Positions 44,736 through 52,830 of a DNA stretch of 64,000 bases are shown here, piece after piece (the first letter of the stretch is position 1; each line of letters starts with the position of its first letter). Both the position numbers and the translations under genes were made by a program. This DNA comes from Paenibacillus rigui. Its GTDB lineage: Bacteria > Bacillota > Bacilli > Paenibacillales > NBRC-103111. The notes below the pieces were generated by a model, which did not search any database, was not told where the DNA came from, and saw nothing but the letters and a program-made list of their open reading frames with translations. The stretch lies in NCBI RefSeq assembly GCF_002234615.1, contig NZ_NMQW01000039.1, positions 1 to 64,000 of the forward strand. Reading direction: 5' to 3'.

Positions 44736-44749
44736 TAATACAACGGCGG
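44736..44749 (+). other. attR: right junction of the island in thyA
   Basis: TAATACAAC (44736-44744) is the right terminal inverted repeat and GGCGG (44745-44749) repeats the left junction. Host thyA sequence (GCGCTGCCGCC on the minus strand, coding ALPP) meets island DNA here. Confidence 0.88.
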
Positions 44750-45178
44750 CAGCGCCATATTGTCCACCTCCGCGGGATTCCACGCTACAACCAGGTGCCT
44801 GCGGGAGTCTGGGCTGCGCTTGATTTGCTCGACGACCTGGCTGATCTGGTCGATATGCCGTCCATCCGGCGCGGGCCAGGAACGCCATTGGGAGCCGTAC
44901 ACCGGACCCAAATCGCCATTCTCATTGGCCCACTCGTCCCAGATGGTCACCCCGTTATCCAGCAAATAGCGAATGTTCGTCTCCCCACTCAGAAACCATA
45001 GCAGCTCATGAAAGATAGAACGTACATGCAGCTTCTTTGTTGTCAATAACGGGAAGCCTTCGGACAAGTCGAACCGCATTTGCCGGCCAAAAACCGAGAG
45101 GGTGCCCGTGCCGGTACGGTCCTCCTTTTTCACACCATGATCCAGTATATCCTGCAGCAATTCCAAATAAGCTTTCAT
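44745..45178 (-). pseudogene. thyA: 5' fragment of host thyA, in frame with island DNA
   Basis: Starts [15 protein letters not shown] after GAGGTGAC, and carries [40 protein letters not shown] and MALPP, about 144 residues, up to the junction. It then continues into the island for 36 foreign residues ([12 protein letters not shown]...) and stops at 44630-44632. It lacks the catalytic cysteine. The hybrid 182-residue product may be made because promoter and ribosome site are intact; its stop overlaps the start of the island thyA. It could misfold or form mixed dimers; neither is shown. Confidence 0.95.
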
Positions 45179-45421
45179 TCGTCACCTCATAAAAATGAAA
45201 TTCACTAATCTCCAGTATAACAGAGACGACCCCGATTCGTAATCGCGGAAAAAATGCCCTTATCCGGACCTCGGCTCCCCCTTCCGCCATCAATCGCCAA
45301 TTCCCTCCGTCTTGTCGAATTTTCAGTAAACCGCAGAGGAACTGACCTTTCTGCTCTCTACCAAATTTCTACAAGTTTCTCAATGGTATGAAAGTATAAT
45401 AGAAGATGGAGATATCCATAA

Positions 45422-45478
45422 CTGGCGCAAAAACTCAGTCCATGCTTTCGAAGCCAGTTTTTGCTGGCGCAAAAACTC
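45422..45478 (+). repeat. Direct repeat and hairpin upstream of the 5'-nucleotidase
   Basis: CTGGCGCAAAAACTC occurs at 45422-45436 and again at 45464-45478. Between them GCCAGTTTTTGCTGGC folds into a short hairpin. A related arrangement (AGTTTTGC-ttta-GCAAAACT followed by GGCTTCGTAAGC) lies between kdpF and kdpA at 54530-54562. This may be a dispersed intergenic repeat of the host or a regulatory leader. Confidence 0.6.
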
Positions 45479-45495
45479 TTAGGAGGACGGTACCT

Positions 45496-47676
45496 ATGCT
45501 CAACAAACGTTCGAGAATGAAGGCAGTCTGCGTCATCAGCCTGTTAGCTACTTCCTTGTACGGATTACAGAGCACGCCAAGCATAGGGTACATCCCTCTG
45601 GCATCGGCGGCAGAACCGGCTGCGGCAGCCGTCGGGCAGCCCGCGAGCAATATCCAGCTTGCAAAGGACAAGGGGATTGTGGAAGGCTATCCTAACGACA
45701 GCGATCTCCACGGTGCCCGCCCTATCACACGGGCAGAGCTTGTGACTATGGTCAATCGCGCGGCGAAGCTGGCGGCAAGCGACACGCTGAGCACGTCTTT
45801 CCCCGATCTTGACGACTGGCAGCTTCAGGCCGTCACGAATGCGGTAGCTGCGGGCATCGTGCAGGGCAATGAATTCGGACGGTTCGAGCCAAACCGCCCC
45901 GTAACCCGGGAGGAGCTCGCCGTCATGATCGTCCGGATTTTGAACAAGGGCGACGACCCGGACGTCAATATCAACGTACTGAATTATTTCAAGGATGCGA
46001 GCTCGATATCCAGTTGGGCTCGTCCTTATGTCGCGTATGCCGTATTGAGCGGATTGTTCGAGCCGACCCTCGACGGCAGCTTCGACCCGCAAGGCACCGC
46101 TACCCGGGAGGAAGCGGCTAGAGCGATCAAGCCCATCCTATTCCAGGTCATTGATATTCTAACCACCAATGATATTCACGGTCATATCGAGGTGGGCTTT
46201 GACAAGAAACGCAATCAGGCACAAGGCGGCATCGAGACAGTAGCCGGTGTCGTATACGACTTCCGCTCGGTGAATCCGTCCGGAACGATCGTGGTGGACG
46301 GCGGTGATGCTTGGCAGGGCACGCTTATCTCCAACACGACGAACGGGCAGTCCGTCATCGATTCGATGTCGCAAATCAAATATGACGCTGCAGCTATCGG
46401 CAACCATGAGTTTGATTTCGGAAGGGATGTATTGATCAACAATATCCAGAAAGCCTCCTTCCCGATTCTCGGGGCTAATATTATCGACGAGCAAACCGGG
46501 AAAAGAGTCGATTGGGCCCAGCCGTACGCCATCATCCAAAAAAACGGCCTCAAAATCGGCATTATCGGGCTCGCGACGCCGCAAACCAAGACAACGACCA
46601 AATCGACCCATATCGAAGGGCTTACCTTTGCCGATCCGATTCCTTACGCCAAGCAGCTCTCCGCCGAGCTCAAAGCGAAAGGCTGCGACATCGTGCTCGT
46701 CACCTCCCACCTTCCCGGTGAACAGGATGCAAAGTCCGGTGAATTGATGGGCGAGCTCGTCGACTTGGCCAACGGAACGGGTAAGGGCACGCTTGACGCA
46801 GTCGTAGGCGGACATTCCCATCGCCGCGTTGCCGGCATTGTGAACGGTATTCCGGTTGTGGAAGCCCAGAGCTGGCTGTATGCCGTAGGCCATATCCAGC
46901 TCTATGTGGATAAAGTGTCCAAGAAGGTCGTTTCCTCGAACGCCAGCCTGCTTGAAACGTACACGAATCTTACTATAGCCGACAACAAGGTGCAGCAGAT
47001 TGTAGCGGACTACCAGTCCGCTATCCATACCAAGACGAATGAAATGATTGCCCAAGCCGCTGAAAAATGGGCCGTTCAATCGTACCGCTACGACCATAAC
47101 GGCAACCAGGCCCGTGACGGGATGACCCCGATCGGCAGCTCGGTTACCGATGCCATGCGCGCCGCGGAGCAATCCGATATCGCGTTCACCAATATCGGAG
47201 GACTGCGTGCGAGCATCGAGGCCGGCAAGGTGACCTACGGCATGATGTTCGAGGTGCTGCCGTTCGGCAATTATAATCGAACCGGCACGATGACGGCGGA
47301 GCAGATCAAGAGACTGCTGGAGGTAACGGATCCCTACTCGAAGCTGCCTGCATTGCAGTTCTCGGGACTGAAGGTGGAATGGGATAACCGTAAGCCTGCG
47401 GGAGAGAAGTACAGCAAGATTACACTTCTCGACGGCACGCCTCTCTTGGTGGACGGCAAGCTGAATATGAGCCGCACCTTCCGGGTGACGACCAATGACT
47501 ACATGGCTACCGGCGCAGGCGACGGCTTTGCAGCCTTCGGCGAAGTGAAGGAGTGGAAGGACGGGAAGATTACGCTGGACGCATGGGTGGATTATGTGAA
47601 GGCCCAGTCAGCTTCAGGAGCCGTATCGCTCAAGGACGACGGACGGGATGTTCGGCTCGATTTGCAGCAGCCCTGA
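45496..47676 (+). CDS. Secreted SLH-domain 5'-nucleotidase
   Basis: About 726 residues from the ATG after TTAGGAGGACGGTACCT. A signal peptide (helix about residues 12-30, cleavage near ASAAEP) precedes three S-layer homology repeats (about 50-215; AKDKGIVEGYPND, RPITRAELVTMV, GRFEPNRPVTREELAVMI, GSFDPQGTATREEAA). Then the metallophosphatase domain (ILTTNDIHGHIE, DGGDAWQGTL, IGNHEFDFG, VGGHSHR) and the C-terminal 5'-nucleotidase substrate domain (NIGGLRASIEAG, LPFGNYN, GDGFAAFG). It would release phosphate from nucleotides at the cell surface, bound to wall polymer by the SLH part. Divergent from thyA. Confidence 0.92.
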   Translation: MLNKRSRMKAVCVISLLATSLYGLQSTPSIGYIPLASAAEPAAAAVGQPASNIQLAKDKGIVEGYPNDSDLHGARPITRAELVTMVNRAAKLAASDTLSTSFPDLDDWQLQAVTNAVAAGIVQGNEFGRFEPNRPVTREELAVMIVRILNKGDDPDVNINVLNYFKDASSISSWARPYVAYAVLSGLFEPTLDGSFDPQGTATREEAARAIKPILFQVIDILTTNDIHGHIEVGFDKKRNQAQGGIETVAGVVYDFRSVNPSGTIVVDGGDAWQGTLISNTTNGQSVIDSMSQIKYDAAAIGNHEFDFGRDVLINNIQKASFPILGANIIDEQTGKRVDWAQPYAIIQKNGLKIGIIGLATPQTKTTTKSTHIEGLTFADPIPYAKQLSAELKAKGCDIVLVTSHLPGEQDAKSGELMGELVDLANGTGKGTLDAVVGGHSHRRVAGIVNGIPVVEAQSWLYAVGHIQLYVDKVSKKVVSSNASLLETYTNLTIADNKVQQIVADYQSAIHTKTNEMIAQAAEKWAVQSYRYDHNGNQARDGMTPIGSSVTDAMRAAEQSDIAFTNIGGLRASIEAGKVTYGMMFEVLPFGNYNRTGTMTAEQIKRLLEVTDPYSKLPALQFSGLKVEWDNRKPAGEKYSKITLLDGTPLLVDGKLNMSRTFRVTTNDYMATGAGDGFAAFGEVKEWKDGKITLDAWVDYVKAQSASGAVSLKDDGRDVRLDLQQP

Positions 47677-47690
47677 TTTATTGCCTAATA

Positions 47691-47740
47691 AACAAGAGCA
47701 AGCTGATCGCGAGCTTTATCGCTGTCAGCTTGCTCCTGTT
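47691..47740. terminator. Bidirectional terminator
   Basis: AACAAGAGCAAGCTGA pairs with TCAGCTTGCTCCTGTT. It lies between the 5'-nucleotidase (+) and the kdp operon end (-). Confidence 0.87.
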
Positions 47741-47777
47741 TGATCAACTGCTAATTTCCTTCAAGCCCCCTCCCCTC

Positions 47778-50093
47778 CTATTCCGCTACAACCAGCACAT
47801 CCAGGTGCCTCGAGGCGCGCAGCAGCTTTTTGACAATGGATCCTTTGAAAAGCTCCTTCCAGATCGGCAGCCTCGATTGCCCGATAATCAGTTGCGTCGC
47901 CTTATACCCATTGGCCTTGGCCATCAGGACTTCGGGAATTTGCTTCCGTTTGGCCGCCGGAATCACCTCGAAGGTGCCCCCCAGGCGGTGGGTCAGCTTC
48001 TTCAGCTCCTCCAGCCGCTGCTCACTCTCATGCGTCAGCCCTCCGTCACCAAGCTGAACATAGGATACATACCAGGCGGCCTTCAACCGGTAAGCGATGC
48101 GGAACCCGCGACGGATCATCCTCTCTGCGCTCCCCGTCGTATCGGTGCACACAAAAATAACCTCCTGCCTCCGCCACGGTCCGCGAAGCGAGCTTTTGCG
48201 CTCCCACGATTCCAGCCTTTCATCCACATCATCGGCAATTTCCCTCAAGGCCAGCTCCCGCAGCGCGATCAGATTACCTGTCTTGAAGAAGTTGTTTAAT
48301 GCCTGGCTAACCTTTTCCATAGCATAAATTTTGCCATCCTTCATCCGCTGCTGAAGCGACTGCGGTGCGACGTCGATCAGCTGAACCTCGTCGGCTAGCC
48401 GGAGGATATGGTCCGGAACCGTCTCTCTCACACGGACTCCGGTTATTTGCTCGACGGCATCGTTCAAGCTCTCCAAATGCTGCACATTGACCGTAGAAAT
48501 GACGGAAATGCCTGCGGCCAAAATATCCAGAACATCCTCGTATCTTTTCTTATTCGTACTGCCCGGCATATTGGTATGCGCCAGCTCATCGACCAGTACC
48601 ACTTCGGGATTGCGGCGAATAATTTCTGCCGTATCCATCTCTTCCAGCCGCGTACCGCGATAATCAATCGATTGGCGCGGTACAAGCTCCAGCCCTCCCA
48701 CTTGAGCAGCGGTTTCCTTACGCCCATGCGTCTCCAGGAGTCCAACCAGCACGTGAATTCCTTTTTTGACCAGGTCATTCCCCTCTCGCAGCATCGTGTA
48801 CGTTTTGCCGACTCCCGGCGCAGCCCCAATGTACACCTTGAACCGCCCGCGCCGGATCCGTTCAATCTTGCGTTCCATCTGGGCCGGGCTCAGCCGGCGG
48901 AACATTTCGGCTTCCTCCTGCGGCTTGGAGAGCCTGGCGGGCAAAATCCGCTCCCCCTCGTGCTCTGCCCGGTCGGCCACGACGAAAATATCGATATTTT
49001 TCGTTTTTTTCAAAATATCATGGACAATGGAGCCCTGCCAAATCTCCTGCCACCGGGTCTGCCTGGAATGCCCGAGTACGATACGGGTCACATTGTTTTG
49101 CAGCGAATACCGGACCAGAATGTCGGGCAAAGCTCTTCTCGAGCAGAGCGGAAGCTCCTCGAATGCACCTCCGACTTTATCGACCAGCTTCTTGATGGAG
49201 CGCCGAAAGGCCGCCGCTTCCTTACTCAGCTCCCGCTTTCCGTTCACGAACGTCACGACCAATAAATCCCCGTTCAGCCGCTTGGCGATTTGCTGTCCTC
49301 TTCTGACATAGATGGACCCGTTCCAATGGTACTGCGCGGACACAAGGATGCGCTCCGTCGCTCCGGACGGGCCGATGAGCCCTGCCTCCTCCCGGTGCTT
49401 CTCGAGAGATTCATTCACGCCCTCGGCCATCAAGCGCAGAGACATCTCCCGCAGTACGGCCAGGTTGCCGCGTTTCAACAGCTCACTGTTGTTCTGACTC
49501 GGCCGCAGGCTGCCTTCCGCAACCCGATTCAGCAGCGTTTCCGGCGTTACGTCGATCAGCACGACTTCATCGGCCAACTCCAACGTATCGGAGGGGACGG
49601 TTTCCTCCACCTCGATGCCGGTCAGCTTGCGGGCCAGCTCCTTCACGCCGCCCAATTCATATACGTTGACCGTCGTAATGACGCTGATGCCTTTGCTTAG
49701 CAAGTACCGGATATCCTCCAACCGGGTGGCATAAGGGGCATCCTGACGGTTGCGGTGCGCAAGGCCGTCCACCAGCACGACCTCCGGATTCCGTTCAAGC
49801 AGCGCATCGAGGTTAAGGTCTTTCTTTTCTTTATTCTCCTTCGTAAACCAATGAAGGCTCGGGACCCGCTCCAGATCCCCGATCTGCTCCATCGTCTCCG
49901 GACGCTGCATGGTGGATACTGCGCAGATGACGACGTCAATCCCCTGATCCCGCAGCGAGCGGCCTTCGCGCAGCATATGATACGTTTTCCCCGAACCGCT
50001 GAAGGCACCGATGTAAATTTTCAAACGTCCGGAATGCAGCTTGGAAATCGACTTTAATAGGTCCTCGGGTGTTTTCCGTTGAAAGGTCTCCAT
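47778..50093 (-). CDS. kdpD: Kinase-less KdpD with two tandem sensor modules
   Basis: 771 residues; its ATG overlaps the kdpC stop (TAATG). Two copies of the KdpD N-terminal unit are present. Module 1 (about 10-370): Walker-like GAFSGSGKTYHMLREG, VVLVDGLAHRN, then a USP-like domain ending DIFVVAD. Module 2 (about 400-771): GAAPGVGKTYTMLREG, VVLVDELAHTNMPGS, USP domain ending DVLVVAE. The membrane helices, GAF and histidine-kinase parts of full KdpD are absent, and no kdpE is nearby. Module 1 has drifted in the LAHTN motif (LAHRN). Short KdpD proteins are known; the tandem form is unusual. USP domains of KdpD can bind c-di-AMP, which suits the c-di-AMP riboswitches upstream. Confidence 0.9.
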   Translation of the reverse strand: METFQRKTPEDLLKSISKLHSGRLKIYIGAFSGSGKTYHMLREGRSLRDQGIDVVICAVSTMQRPETMEQIGDLERVPSLHWFTKENKEKKDLNLDALLERNPEVVLVDGLAHRNRQDAPYATRLEDIRYLLSKGISVITTVNVYELGGVKELARKLTGIEVEETVPSDTLELADEVVLIDVTPETLLNRVAEGSLRPSQNNSELLKRGNLAVLREMSLRLMAEGVNESLEKHREEAGLIGPSGATERILVSAQYHWNGSIYVRRGQQIAKRLNGDLLVVTFVNGKRELSKEAAAFRRSIKKLVDKVGGAFEELPLCSRRALPDILVRYSLQNNVTRIVLGHSRQTRWQEIWQGSIVHDILKKTKNIDIFVVADRAEHEGERILPARLSKPQEEAEMFRRLSPAQMERKIERIRRGRFKVYIGAAPGVGKTYTMLREGNDLVKKGIHVLVGLLETHGRKETAAQVGGLELVPRQSIDYRGTRLEEMDTAEIIRRNPEVVLVDELAHTNMPGSTNKKRYEDVLDILAAGISVISTVNVQHLESLNDAVEQITGVRVRETVPDHILRLADEVQLIDVAPQSLQQRMKDGKIYAMEKVSQALNNFFKTGNLIALRELALREIADDVDERLESWERKSSLRGPWRRQEVIFVCTDTTGSAERMIRRGFRIAYRLKAAWYVSYVQLGDGGLTHESEQRLEELKKLTHRLGGTFEVIPAAKRKQIPEVLMAKANGYKATQLIIGQSRLPIWKELFKGSIVKKLLRASRHLDVLVVAE

Positions 50094-50701
50094 TACTTGC
50101 TCAACAACCCGTTCAGAGCCAAATTCAGCTCCAGTACGTTCACCTTCGGCTCACCGAACACCCCCAGATCGCGGCTCTCCGTATGCACTGCAACCAATTG
50201 CTCCAGTTGGGCTTGAGGCAACCCGGTCAGCTTGCTGATGCGAGGCACCTGAACAATAGCCGATTGCGGTGAAATGTGAGGGTCCAGACCGGAGCCTGAG
50301 TTCGTGATCAGGTCGATGGGCAGCCGGCTGACCGGCACATCCGGGTTATTTTTCCTCCAAGCCTCGATTGATTCCTCCGTTCTCTTCAGCATATCGGGAT
50401 TGGAGGGGGCATAGTTATTGGAGCCCGATGCTTCCGCTTTGTAGTCGATGCTCGATACCCGGCCTTGAAAATAGTTCGGGTCGGTGAACTTTTGACCGAT
50501 GAGCTCGGAGCCTACGATGGCCCCCCGGCTGTTCTGAATCAGACTGCCGTTGGCACGGCCCGGCATCAGCGCCTGAGCCAAACCTGTGCAGACAAGCGGA
50601 TAGACGATACCGCATAAAACGATAAAAACAAGACTCATCCGAATGATAATACCAAGAGACATGGGCGCTGTATCCGCCGCTGATTGTATCGATTGCTTCA
50701 T
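50093..50701 (-). CDS. kdpC: Potassium-transporting ATPase subunit KdpC
   Basis: 202 residues. One N-terminal membrane helix ([20 protein letters not shown]), then the conserved [29 protein letters not shown], and the [16 protein letters not shown] segment typical of KdpC. It stabilises the KdpFAB pump and assists ATP binding. AGAGAGGTATGAAAAAGG precedes the ATG. It lies 77 bp past kdpB, with a hairpin in the gap. Confidence 0.95.
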   Translation of the reverse strand: MKQSIQSAADTAPMSLGIIIRMSLVFIVLCGIVYPLVCTGLAQALMPGRANGSLIQNSRGAIVGSELIGQKFTDPNYFQGRVSSIDYKAEASGSNNYAPSNPDMLKRTEESIEAWRKNNPDVPVSRLPIDLITNSGSGLDPHISPQSAIVQVPRISKLTGLPQAQLEQLVAVHTESRDLGVFGEPKVNVLELNLALNGLLSK

Positions 50702-50734
50702 CCTTTTTCATACCTCTCTTCTTTGTCTTTTTCA

Positions 50735-50768
50735 AAAAAGGAGGGACACCGCTTGAAGCGGTGCTCCC
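50735..50768 (-). terminator. Terminator-like hairpin between kdpB and kdpC
   Basis: On the minus strand GAGCACCGCTT and AAGCGGTGTCCCTC form a stem followed by CTTTTTTG. It would lower kdpC and kdpD expression relative to kdpB, or serve as an mRNA processing/stability site. Confidence 0.55.
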
Positions 50769-50778
50769 GTTTCGTTTT

Positions 50779-52809
50779 CTATACCCATACATGAACGATC
50801 AGGTCAATCAGCTTAATTCCCAAGAACGGAACAAGAACACCGCCCAGCCCATAGATGACCATATTACGCTGCAGCAGCTTCGTCGAGCTCATCGGCTTAT
50901 AAGCGACGCCCCGCATGGCAAGAGGGATCAACAGCGGAATAATGATCGCGTTAAAGATCAGCGCGGACAAAATAGCCGATTGCGGCGAGCCGAGCCTCAT
51001 CATATTGAGCGCCTCCATCTGCGGAATCGCGAGCGTAAACATCGCAGGGATGATGGCAAAATATTTCGCGACATCGTTCGCAATACTGAATGTCGTCAGA
51101 GCGCCGCGCGTCATCAGCAGCTGCTTCCCGATCGAGACCACCTCAATAATTTTGGACGGATCGGAGTCCAAATCGACCATGTTGGCCGCTTCCTTGGCCG
51201 CAATTGTCCCGCTGTTCATCGCGAGGCCGACATCAGCCTGGGCCAGCGCCGGCGCATCGTTCGTTCCGTCGCCCGTCATGGCGACCAGCTTGCCTTCGGC
51301 TTGCTCGCGGCGAATAACCGCGATTTTATCCTCCGGTTTGCTCTCCGCGATGAAATCGTCTACGCCGGCTTCACGGGCAATGGTAGCGGCCGTCAGCGGG
51401 TTGTCGCCCGTGCACATGATCGTCTTGATGCCCATCCTCCGAAGCTGGTCGAACCGCTCCTTCATCCCCGGCTTTACCGTATCCTTCAAGTAGATCAGCC
51501 CGAAGATTTGACCGTCTACCGCGACGGCCAGAGGCGTGCCGCCTTCCAAGGCTATAGCGTTGCCTTTGTCTATCAGATCCTTCGGGATGTGCCCACCCTG
51601 GGCTTCGACCCATTGCTTCACGGCATCAACCGCACCTTTACGAACCTTGCGTCCATCCGGCAGATCCATTCCGCTCATCCGGGTTTCGGCTTTAAATTCG
51701 ATGAACTCGCCGCCCTCAGCCTCTGCAGCAGGATACGTTAATCCCTGTTTTTTCATGAGTTCCAGAACGGATCGCCCCTCCGGCGTTTCGTCCTTGACGG
51801 AGCTGATCGCCGCCCATTGCGCAAGTACACTTACGCTCTCGGAGCCCACCGGAACGAATTCACTGGCCATCCGGTTCCCGAATGTGATGGTCCCGGTTTT
51901 ATCCAGAATCATGGTGTTGATATCCCCTGCCGCTTCCACCGCTTTACCGGACATGGCAAGCACATTGAACTGCGTGACGCGGTCCATCCCGGCGATACCG
52001 ATCGCCGACAGCAAGCCGCCGATCGTCGTCGGAATCAAGCAGACGAGCAAGGAAATCAATACAGGGATATCCAATGAAATATCTAAATATTTGGCAATCG
52101 GGGCCAGCGTGACCACGACAATGAGAAAGATTAGCGTCAAGCTCGTCAGAAGTGTATTCAACGCAATTTCATTCGGCGTTTTTTGTCTCTTGGCGCCTTC
52201 CACCAGTGCGATCATGCGATCGATGAACGATTCCCCCGGATCGCTTGTGATGCGTACCCGGATTTTATCGCTCACTACGCGGGTACCGCCAGTGACAGAG
52301 CTGAAATCACCGCCGGCCTCCTTGATGACGGGGGCCGATTCACCTGTAATCGCGGACTCATCCACCGAGGCCAGGCCTTCAATAACCTCCCCGTCACCGG
52401 GAATCATCTCGCCTTGAGCGACAACGACGATATCGCCTTTGCGCAGCTCGGTTGAGGGAACCTGCTTCAGCCCGCCGCTCACCACTTTGTTGGCCGTAAT
52501 CTCCTTCTTCGTATTTTTCAAGGAATCCGCCTGCGCCTTGCCACGTCCTTCGGCCAAAGCTTCGGCGAAATTGGCGAACAGCACCGTAAACAGCAAAATA
52601 AGAAATACCGTAAAGTTAAAGCCTATGCTTGCCTCCGTTCCGAAGTATCCGGGGAAAAGGGTCATCAACAGCACGATAACCGTCCCCGCTTCAACAACGA
52701 ACATGACAGGATTCTTCATCATGATGACCGGATTCAGCTTCACAAAGCTGTCCTTGATTGCGTTCGTCACGATATCGCCGGTCAGCAGTTTTTTTCTATT
52801 CGTATTCAT
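50779..52809 (-). CDS. kdpB: Potassium-transporting P-type ATPase subunit KdpB
   Basis: 676 residues. P-type ATPase with actuator motif ITGESAPV, phosphorylation motif [11 protein letters not shown], hinge [20 protein letters not shown] and about seven membrane helices. Catalytic subunit of the high-affinity K+ pump; it drives K+ moved through KdpA. Length normal. GAAGAGGTGAAATCCATCC precedes the ATG, 21 bp past kdpA. Confidence 0.97.
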   Translation of the reverse strand: MNTNRKKLLTGDIVTNAIKDSFVKLNPVIMMKNPVMFVVEAGTVIVLLMTLFPGYFGTEASIGFNFTVFLILLFTVLFANFAEALAEGRGKAQADSLKNTKKEITANKVVSGGLKQVPSTELRKGDIVVVAQGEMIPGDGEVIEGLASVDESAITGESAPVIKEAGGDFSSVTGGTRVVSDKIRVRITSDPGESFIDRMIALVEGAKRQKTPNEIALNTLLTSLTLIFLIVVVTLAPIAKYLDISLDIPVLISLLVCLIPTTIGGLLSAIGIAGMDRVTQFNVLAMSGKAVEAAGDINTMILDKTGTITFGNRMASEFVPVGSESVSVLAQWAAISSVKDETPEGRSVLELMKKQGLTYPAAEAEGGEFIEFKAETRMSGMDLPDGRKVRKGAVDAVKQWVEAQGGHIPKDLIDKGNAIALEGGTPLAVAVDGQIFGLIYLKDTVKPGMKERFDQLRRMGIKTIMCTGDNPLTAATIAREAGVDDFIAESKPEDKIAVIRREQAEGKLVAMTGDGTNDAPALAQADVGLAMNSGTIAAKEAANMVDLDSDPSKIIEVVSIGKQLLMTRGALTTFSIANDVAKYFAIIPAMFTLAIPQMEALNMMRLGSPQSAILSALIFNAIIIPLLIPLAMRGVAYKPMSSTKLLQRNMVIYGLGGVLVPFLGIKLIDLIVHVWV

Positions 52810-52830
52810 GGATGGATTTCACCTCTTCTT

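Larger units (their letters stand above)
20649..44749. mobile_element. 24.1-kb site-specific defence island integrated in thyA
   Basis: Both edges are set by the split thyA, a 5-bp direct repeat GGCGG and 9-bp inverted repeats GTTGTATTA/TAATACAAC. Similarity continues imperfectly inward (ATTGGGGGAAAAT on the left, AATGGGTGAAATG on the inverted right end). Composition is much more AT-rich than both flanks. It encodes three tyrosine recombinases with a coiled-coil partner (24,163-30,583), a replacement thyA at the right end, and mostly antiviral-type genes. No conjugation genes, phage structural genes, replication initiator or relaxase was seen, so it is a transposon-like or mobilisable island rather than an ICE or prophage. 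Confidence 0.93.

Noticed and set aside
20649..44749. Prophage or integrative conjugative element
   Set aside because: No capsid, terminase, tail, lysis, relaxase, coupling protein or type IV secretion gene was seen in the island.
43677..45178. A tandem duplication of the host thyA
   Set aside because: The island gene is the longer ThyA subtype with a ~50-residue insertion and lower GC, so it is a foreign allele rather than a copy of the 264-aa host gene.
46159..47172. A 337-codon minus-strand frame inside the 5'-nucleotidase gene
   Set aside because: Antisense to a gene with complete 5'-nucleotidase motifs; composition is that of a shadow frame.
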